Of a stretch of DNA of 10,737 bases, positions 7,004-10,737 are shown in pieces. Numbering within the stretch: position 1 is the stretch's first letter; each line of letters opens with the position of its first letter. The position numbers and the translations under genes were made by a program. The notes under the pieces were generated by a model. It was not told where the DNA came from and did no database searches. It saw only the letters and a list, made by a program, of their open reading frames with translations. This stretch comes from Bacteroidales bacterium (GTDB lineage: Bacteria; Bacteroidota; Bacteroidia; Bacteroidales; NBLH01). Where the stretch lies: assembly GCA_027083715.1 (NCBI GenBank), contig JALWNR010000678.1, forward strand, positions 1 to 10,737, read 5' to 3'.

Positions 7004-7591
7004 ATGGAATACAGTACCGGAAGAAATCATTTAATTTTGCCTGAATATGGCAGAAATATACAAAAAATGGTAGAGCATATTATTACCATTGAAGACAGAG
7101 AAGAACGAAATAAAGCAGCACAAGAAATTATTAATATAATGGGGCGCATGAACCCACATTTGAGAGATATTAACGATTTTAAACATAAATTATGGGATCA
7201 GCTAATGTTAATGTCTGACTTTAAATTGGATATTGATTCTCCGTATCCAACCCCCACAAGAGAAACTTTTGAAGAAAAGCCCAAAAGGATAGAATATACT
7301 ACCGGAACCCTTAAATATCGTTATTTAGGCAGGATTATGGAGAAATTGGTACGTGCAGCTACTGAACTTGATAATGAAGAAGAAAAAGCTGAATTGGTGA
7401 AAATAATTACCAACCATATGAAAAAATCATATTTATTATGGAATCGTGATGCTGTTGAGGATAAGGTAATTTTTGATACCTTAAAAGAAATTTCGAATGG
7501 TAAATTAGAGGTTGAAAAAGATGCCAAACTTAGTGAAGCCAGAGATTTAATTGGTATGCGCCGCAAAAAGAAAAAAGATAAGAGAAAGTAA
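7004..7591 (+). CDS. DUF4290 family protein, internally duplicated
   Basis: A 195-residue, highly charged protein that I recognise as the Bacteroidota-restricted DUF4290 family, often found just upstream of murA. Its function is not known. There is no signal peptide or membrane segment, so it should be cytoplasmic. The sequence is largely helical and appears to be two copies of one unit. Residues 2-72 begin EYSTG and continue YGRNIQKMVEHI; residues 97-165 begin EYTTG and continue YLGRIMEKLVRA; both end in a similar helix (KLWDQLMLMS and KVIFDTLKEIS). The tail is strongly basic (GMRRKKKKDKRK), suggesting possible nucleic-acid or acidic-surface contact. The ATG start is preceded by an A/T-rich leader. 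It lies 48 bp after pcrA and 51 bp before murA on the same strand, with no terminator between, consistent with one operon. Conserved proximity suggests a link to envelope synthesis or growth, but that is inference. Confidence 0.85.
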   Translation: MEYSTGRNHLILPEYGRNIQKMVEHIITIEDREERNKAAQEIINIMGRMNPHLRDINDFKHKLWDQLMLMSDFKLDIDSPYPTPTRETFEEKPKRIEYTTGTLKYRYLGRIMEKLVRAATELDNEEEKAELVKIITNHMKKSYLLWNRDAVEDKVIFDTLKEISNGKLEVEKDAKLSEARDLIGMRRKKKKDKRK

Positions 7592-7642
7592 AGTAGAAAA
7601 TTGGTATTTTTATTTGCACACTGAATATTTTAATTTTTTTGT

Positions 7643-8956
7643 ATGAGTTCTTTTCGTATCGAAGGTGGAACTGTTTTAAAGGGTGAAATTGTACCGCAAG
7701 GTGCAAAAAATGAAGCTTTACAAGTAATTTGTGCTTGTTTATTGACCGACCAAGCTGTTCGTATTAATAACATTCCCGATATTAAAGATGTCCAAAACCT
7801 TATTGGGATTATTAAAGGCTGTGGTGTTTTGGTTGAACGCCATAATGAGAATGATTACACATTTCAGGCAGAAAAAGTTGATTTGGAATATTTAAATTCA
7901 GAAGAATTTAGAGCAGGAGGCTCAGGTATCAGAGGTTCAGTGATGATTATAGGCCCATTATTGGCGCGCTTTGGAAAGGCATTTGTTCCTAAGCCGGGAG
8001 GAGATAAAATCGGGCGCAGACGAATTGATACTCACCTTACCGGTTTCCGGAAAATGGGGGCTGATTTTAAATACATTCCTAAAAAAAATGCCTATCAACT
8101 TAGTGCCGAAAAGCTTAAAGGAACTTATATGTTGCTTGATGAAGCTTCGGTTACAGGAACAGCTAATCTGGTTATGGCAGCAAGCCTTGCCGAAGGTATC
8201 ACGACCATTTATAATGCTGCCTGCGAGCCTTATGTACAACAACTTTGTTTGATGCTGAACAATATGGGAGCAAAAATAAGCGGGATAGGCTCAAATTTAC
8301 TTACTATTAAAGGAGTAGGTGAACTTAGCGGCTGTGAACATACCATTTTACCCGATATGATCGAAATTGGCAGTTTTATTGGTATGGCAGCCATGACAAA
8401 ATCAGAAATTACTATTAAAAATGTAAATTATAATCAGCTTGGTATAATACCCGAAGCATTTCAACGTTTAGGTATAAGAGTAGAAAACAGGAAAGATGAT
8501 ATTTATATAGGCGTGCATGACCATTATATGATTGATACATTTATTGATGGCTCAATAATGACGATTGCCGATGCACCTTGGCCCGGATTAACACCGGATT
8601 TGTTAAGTATATTTCTGGTGGTGGCTACTCAGGCAAAAGGAAGCGTGTTGATTCATCAAAAAATGTTTGAAAGTCGCTTGTTTTTTGTTGATAAGCTGAT
8701 AGACATGGGTGCGCAAATCATTCTTTGTGACCCGCATCGAGCTACAGTAATCGGTCTGGACAGAAAATTTACACTAAGAGCTACTACAATGACCTCTCCG
8801 GATATAAGAGCAGGTGTAGCTTTACTAATTGCAGCTATGTCGGCAGAAGGTACAAGTGTAATTCATAATATTGAACAAATTGATCGTGGTTATCAAAATA
8901 TTGATAAGCGCTTGAACAGCTTAGGTGCAAAAATAGAACGTATTGATAATAAATAA
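7643..8956 (+). CDS. murA: UDP-N-acetylglucosamine 1-carboxyvinyltransferase (MurA), Cys-to-Asp variant
   Basis: A 437-residue cytoplasmic enzyme that transfers enolpyruvate from phosphoenolpyruvate to UDP-GlcNAc, the first committed step of peptidoglycan synthesis. Length and fold signature match the EPSP-synthase-like MurA family. Visible landmarks are QGAKNEAL with Lys22 and Asn23, ARFGKAFVPKPGG (108-120), GRRRIDTH (124-131, Arg126), TPDLLS with Asp319 (the general-base position, Asp305 in E. coli), MFESRLFFV (341-349), SPDIRAG with Arg389 (Arg397 in E. coli) and HNIEQIDRGY (408-417). In the mobile loop the usual PGGC is PGGD, so the catalytic Cys115 of E. coli is Asp121 here (codon 8003-8005). 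That exchange is known to keep activity while preventing the covalent adduct formed by fosfomycin. ATG 7643 gives the standard MurA N-terminus. A TlpA-like gene begins 6 bp after the stop, so the two are probably translated from the same message. Confidence 0.96.
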   Translation: MSSFRIEGGTVLKGEIVPQGAKNEALQVICACLLTDQAVRINNIPDIKDVQNLIGIIKGCGVLVERHNENDYTFQAEKVDLEYLNSEEFRAGGSGIRGSVMIIGPLLARFGKAFVPKPGGDKIGRRRIDTHLTGFRKMGADFKYIPKKNAYQLSAEKLKGTYMLLDEASVTGTANLVMAASLAEGITTIYNAACEPYVQQLCLMLNNMGAKISGIGSNLLTIKGVGELSGCEHTILPDMIEIGSFIGMAAMTKSEITIKNVNYNQLGIIPEAFQRLGIRVENRKDDIYIGVHDHYMIDTFIDGSIMTIADAPWPGLTPDLLSIFLVVATQAKGSVLIHQKMFESRLFFVDKLIDMGAQIILCDPHRATVIGLDRKFTLRATTMTSPDIRAGVALLIAAMSAEGTSVIHNIEQIDRGYQNIDKRLNSLGAKIERIDNK

Positions 8957-8962
8957 TTGATT

Positions 8963-9514
8963 ATGAATGTATTTGTTAAAACATCCGGTTTGCTTATTAT
9001 ATTTTTAATAAGTTTTGTAACTACCGAAAGTGAAAATATAACCAATGTAACTACCTATTTAAATCAACCACCCAAAATAGGAGATATTGCTCCTGAGATA
9101 AATCTACTTTCGGTTAACCGTTCCACAAGCTATAAACTATCTTCATTGCGAGGGAAAATGGTTTTACTTAATTTCTGGGCTTCTTTGGCTGCACCTTGTC
9201 GCTTTGAAAACCCTAATCTGGTAAAAACCTATAATCAATTTAAGAATAAGTCGTTTAAAAATGCCAATGGTTTTACCATTTATTCCGTATCGCTTGATTC
9301 AAATGTTGAAAATTGGAAAAAAGCAATCGAAAAAGACGGATTAATTTGGCCTTATCATGTAAGTGATTTAAAGGCATATGATTCTGAGGTCGTTTCTTTA
9401 TACGGCGTTCGTAGTATCCCTTATAATTACCTGATTGATGGAGATGGTAAAATTCTTGCTGTAAACCTTCGGGGAGGACAGCTAAGTCAAACTTTGCAAA
9501 AATATTTGAAATAG
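8963..9514 (+). CDS. Exported TlpA-like thioredoxin-fold protein lacking the first active-site Cys
   Basis: A 183-residue protein of the TlpA/ResA/AhpC-TSA thioredoxin-like group. An N-terminal hydrophobic stretch (about residues 9-20) is a signal peptide or membrane anchor, so the domain acts in the periplasm. The fold is clear: GDIAPEINLLS (40-50), SLRGKMVLLNFWAS (61-74), the helix after the active site, IYSVSLDS, and the cis-Pro loop YGVRSIPYNYLIDGDGKI. The active-site motif, normally WCxPC, reads L-A-A-P-C (75-79): the nucleophilic first Cys is Ala76 (codon 9188-9190). Cys79 is the only cysteine in the protein, so ordinary dithiol redox chemistry is impossible. It may bind partners, act through one thiol, or be a structural relative. 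I chose ATG 8963, 6 bp after the murA stop, over an in-frame TTG at 8957. The start position suggests translational coupling to murA, and a hairpin terminator follows. Confidence 0.85.
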   Translation: MNVFVKTSGLLIIFLISFVTTESENITNVTTYLNQPPKIGDIAPEINLLSVNRSTSYKLSSLRGKMVLLNFWASLAAPCRFENPNLVKTYNQFKNKSFKNANGFTIYSVSLDSNVENWKKAIEKDGLIWPYHVSDLKAYDSEVVSLYGVRSIPYNYLIDGDGKILAVNLRGGQLSQTLQKYLK

Positions 9515-9539
9515 CTGATTTGTTTGATAAAATATTAAG

Positions 9540-9577
9540 CCTGCACTTTACCTAAAAAGTAAAATGCAGGTTTTTTT
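9540..9577 (+). terminator. Rho-independent terminator after the murA-tlpA-like genes
   Basis: CCTGCACTTTAC (9540-9551) pairs with GTAAAATGCAGG (9559-9570) through 11 of 12 positions (one C-A mismatch), with a 7-nt loop, followed directly by seven T residues (9571-9577). It lies 25 bp after the stop of the thioredoxin-like gene and so ends the plus-strand transcript. The converging minus-strand gene stops at 9597; on that strand the hairpin is followed by a weaker CTTAATATTTT tail, so it may serve both directions. Confidence 0.88.
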
Positions 9578-9596
9578 GTGCATTAAAAATTTGTCT

Positions 9597-10631
9597 TTAT
9601 TCTGCTTCAAGTTTTCGCTTCTCATTTAGCTCATACCTCATTTTTCGGTCTTGAGCAGTTTTTAATCGAATTTCTAAGTCTTGTTTGTGTTTTGCAACAC
9701 CAAGTGATTGCAGCTCTTTTATAGTTTTTATCGCATTATCAAAGTCATTCATATATAAATAAGCTGTAGAGATATTTCTGTAAAAATATTCAATATTTTT
9801 GTCGGAAATTTTAGCCTTCTTATTCTTTGGTTCATATTCCGCAACAGCTTTTTTCCATGCATCAATACACTCATTGGAGCTATTTATGAAATTTTCTGTA
9901 ATACCTTTGCTGCTAAATTCTTCAAGTGTCGATTTGTATTTGTCTGCAACTTCATCTAAGTTGGAATAATCATGTTTTTTCCCTTTTCCCGTATATATCG
10001 AAGCAAATTCATTAGCCCTATAATATCCGTAATTGTCATTTAAAAACGATTTAATATAATTTAATATATCTTCAACAGCTGAGTTCTCATTATTGCTGAT
10101 TAAAGCATTCTTTTTCTTGTTAAATTCTTTTGATGCGGCATCCTTTGTGTCAAATAAATCCGAAGATGTTTCATATTTCCATTTATCACCGTCAAACTTC
10201 ATGACTTTAAGCATCTTTCCATGCTTGGTTTTGATGCTGAAACTTGCATAAGGTTTTGATATAATAGAATAATAATATTGGGTTTCTTTTACTGTTTTAT
10301 CATCAACCTTTTTTTCTGTTACTTTTGTTTTAATATCAACACTTGTTGTTACTGCCGATAGGGTAAATTCCATGATTACATCTGCATCGGTAACAGTTTC
10401 AGCTTCTGAAAAACCTTTTATGGCTAGATATTCACTTAATTGGAACTCTGGAACTTTAACCCTTGTTGATGTTTGATTTACAATACTTTTGTATGTTTTT
10501 GCATCCGGGCTTAAAGGATGAGAGGGCAAATGGTTGTAATATAAATTAACAATATGTTTCCTTTTTGCTTTTTGTGCGTAGGTTGAAACTGCTGTAAAAG
10601 CTACCAAAATTAAAATTAATGTTTTTTTCAT
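9597..10631 (-). CDS. Exported protein of unknown function with a C-terminal TPR-like repeat
   Basis: A 344-residue protein I do not recognise. Residues 1-20 are a classic signal peptide (MKKTLILILVAFTAVSTYAQ) with no lipobox Cys, so the product should be periplasmic or secreted. There is no CHU_C-like or other T9SS sorting domain at the C-terminus. After a basic KAKRK stretch, residues 26-160 look beta-rich (for example ADVIMEFTLSAVTTSVDIKTKV at 83-104 and KPYASFSIKTKHGKMLKVMKF at 126-146). Residues about 180-345 are helical and highly charged, with one TPR-like helix pair (about 278-311) and a charged helical tail (318-344). It contains one Cys (255). The ATG at 10631 has an A-rich leader (AAAAAAGA) and a promoter at a suitable distance. 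It converges on the murA cluster, and its upstream neighbour is outside the window. Reading frame, export signal and promoter support a real gene; function is unknown. Confidence 0.8.
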   Translation of the reverse strand: MKKTLILILVAFTAVSTYAQKAKRKHIVNLYYNHLPSHPLSPDAKTYKSIVNQTSTRVKVPEFQLSEYLAIKGFSEAETVTDADVIMEFTLSAVTTSVDIKTKVTEKKVDDKTVKETQYYYSIISKPYASFSIKTKHGKMLKVMKFDGDKWKYETSSDLFDTKDAASKEFNKKKNALISNNENSAVEDILNYIKSFLNDNYGYYRANEFASIYTGKGKKHDYSNLDEVADKYKSTLEEFSSKGITENFINSSNECIDAWKKAVAEYEPKNKKAKISDKNIEYFYRNISTAYLYMNDFDNAIKTIKELQSLGVAKHKQDLEIRLKTAQDRKMRYELNEKRKLEAE

Positions 10632-10676
10632 TCTTTTTTAGAATTAATAATTTGACAAGATTTTAGTTTAAAAAAG

Positions 10677-10706
10677 CAAAGATAATTTTTTAGCCAGTGT
10701 TCAAAA
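10677..10706 (-). promoter_or_regulatory. Bacteroidota-type promoter for the unknown exported protein
   Basis: Read on the minus strand, TTTTG (10706-10702) is followed by 17 nt and then TATCTTTG (10684-10677), the same -7 octamer as the pcrA promoter. Transcription would start near 10670, leaving a leader of about 40 nt before the ATG at 10631. The box-to-start distance (45 nt) nearly equals that of the pcrA promoter (46 nt). Confidence 0.68.
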
Positions 10707-10737
10707 ATATATTTATACTGTTTAACAACAATAGTTC

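Noticed and set aside
7609..7616. TTTATTTG as a murA promoter -7 box
   Set aside because: It lacks the conserved A of TAnnTTTG and has no TTG at 17-20 nt upstream. murA is more likely read from the upstream promoter.
8957..8962. TTG start for the thioredoxin-like gene
   Set aside because: The ATG two codons later is the better start; adding two residues gains nothing and TTG immediately follows the murA stop.
1..10737. CRISPR array, tRNA/rRNA genes, toxin-antitoxin or phage-defence module
   Set aside because: No regularly spaced repeats, no cloverleaf or rRNA sequence, and every substantial gene is accounted for by housekeeping or envelope functions.

Overview
The window looks like chromosomal DNA from a member of the Bacteroidota (Bacteroidetes). 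Several signs agree: low GC, a C-terminal sorting domain of the gliding-motility/type IX secretion (T9SS type B, CHU_C-like) kind, a TPR-containing sensor kinase of a style common in that phylum, a DUF4290 protein next to murA, and two promoters fitting the Bacteroidota pattern TTG-N17-19-TAnnTTTG with the same -7 octamer TATCTTTG. Start regions lack clear Shine-Dalgarno sequences, which also fits.

Layout. Positions 1-542 hold no convincing gene but contain a cluster of inverted repeats, a candidate structured RNA (118-194) and a 13-bp direct repeat at exactly 500-bp spacing. Two minus-strand genes follow: a TPR sensor histidine kinase (4490-2223) and, 45 bp downstream of it, a secreted PKD / P-domain / T9SS-sorted surface protein (2177-543). 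A divergent 146-bp intergenic region (4491-4636) carries a good promoter for the plus-strand cluster: a PcrA/UvrD-type helicase, a DUF4290 protein, murA, and a thioredoxin-fold TlpA-like protein whose start lies 6 bp after the murA stop. That run ends at a strong hairpin terminator (9540-9577). A convergent minus-strand gene for an unrecognised exported protein (10631-9597), with its own promoter, closes the window.

How the genes relate. pcrA, DUF4290 and murA are housekeeping: DNA repair/replication, an unknown conserved role, and the first committed step of peptidoglycan synthesis. The kinase and the surface protein may form one transcription unit that senses and decorates the envelope. This is inferred from spacing and strand only.

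The most informative oddities are residue-level. MurA has Asp in place of the catalytic Cys, predicting intrinsic fosfomycin insensitivity. The TlpA-like protein has lost the first Cys of its CxxC motif (AAPC), so it cannot be an ordinary disulfide oxidoreductase. The left-hand non-coding region is the best place to look for something undescribed. I saw no CRISPR array, no tRNA or rRNA gene, no intact transposase and no obvious defence system.
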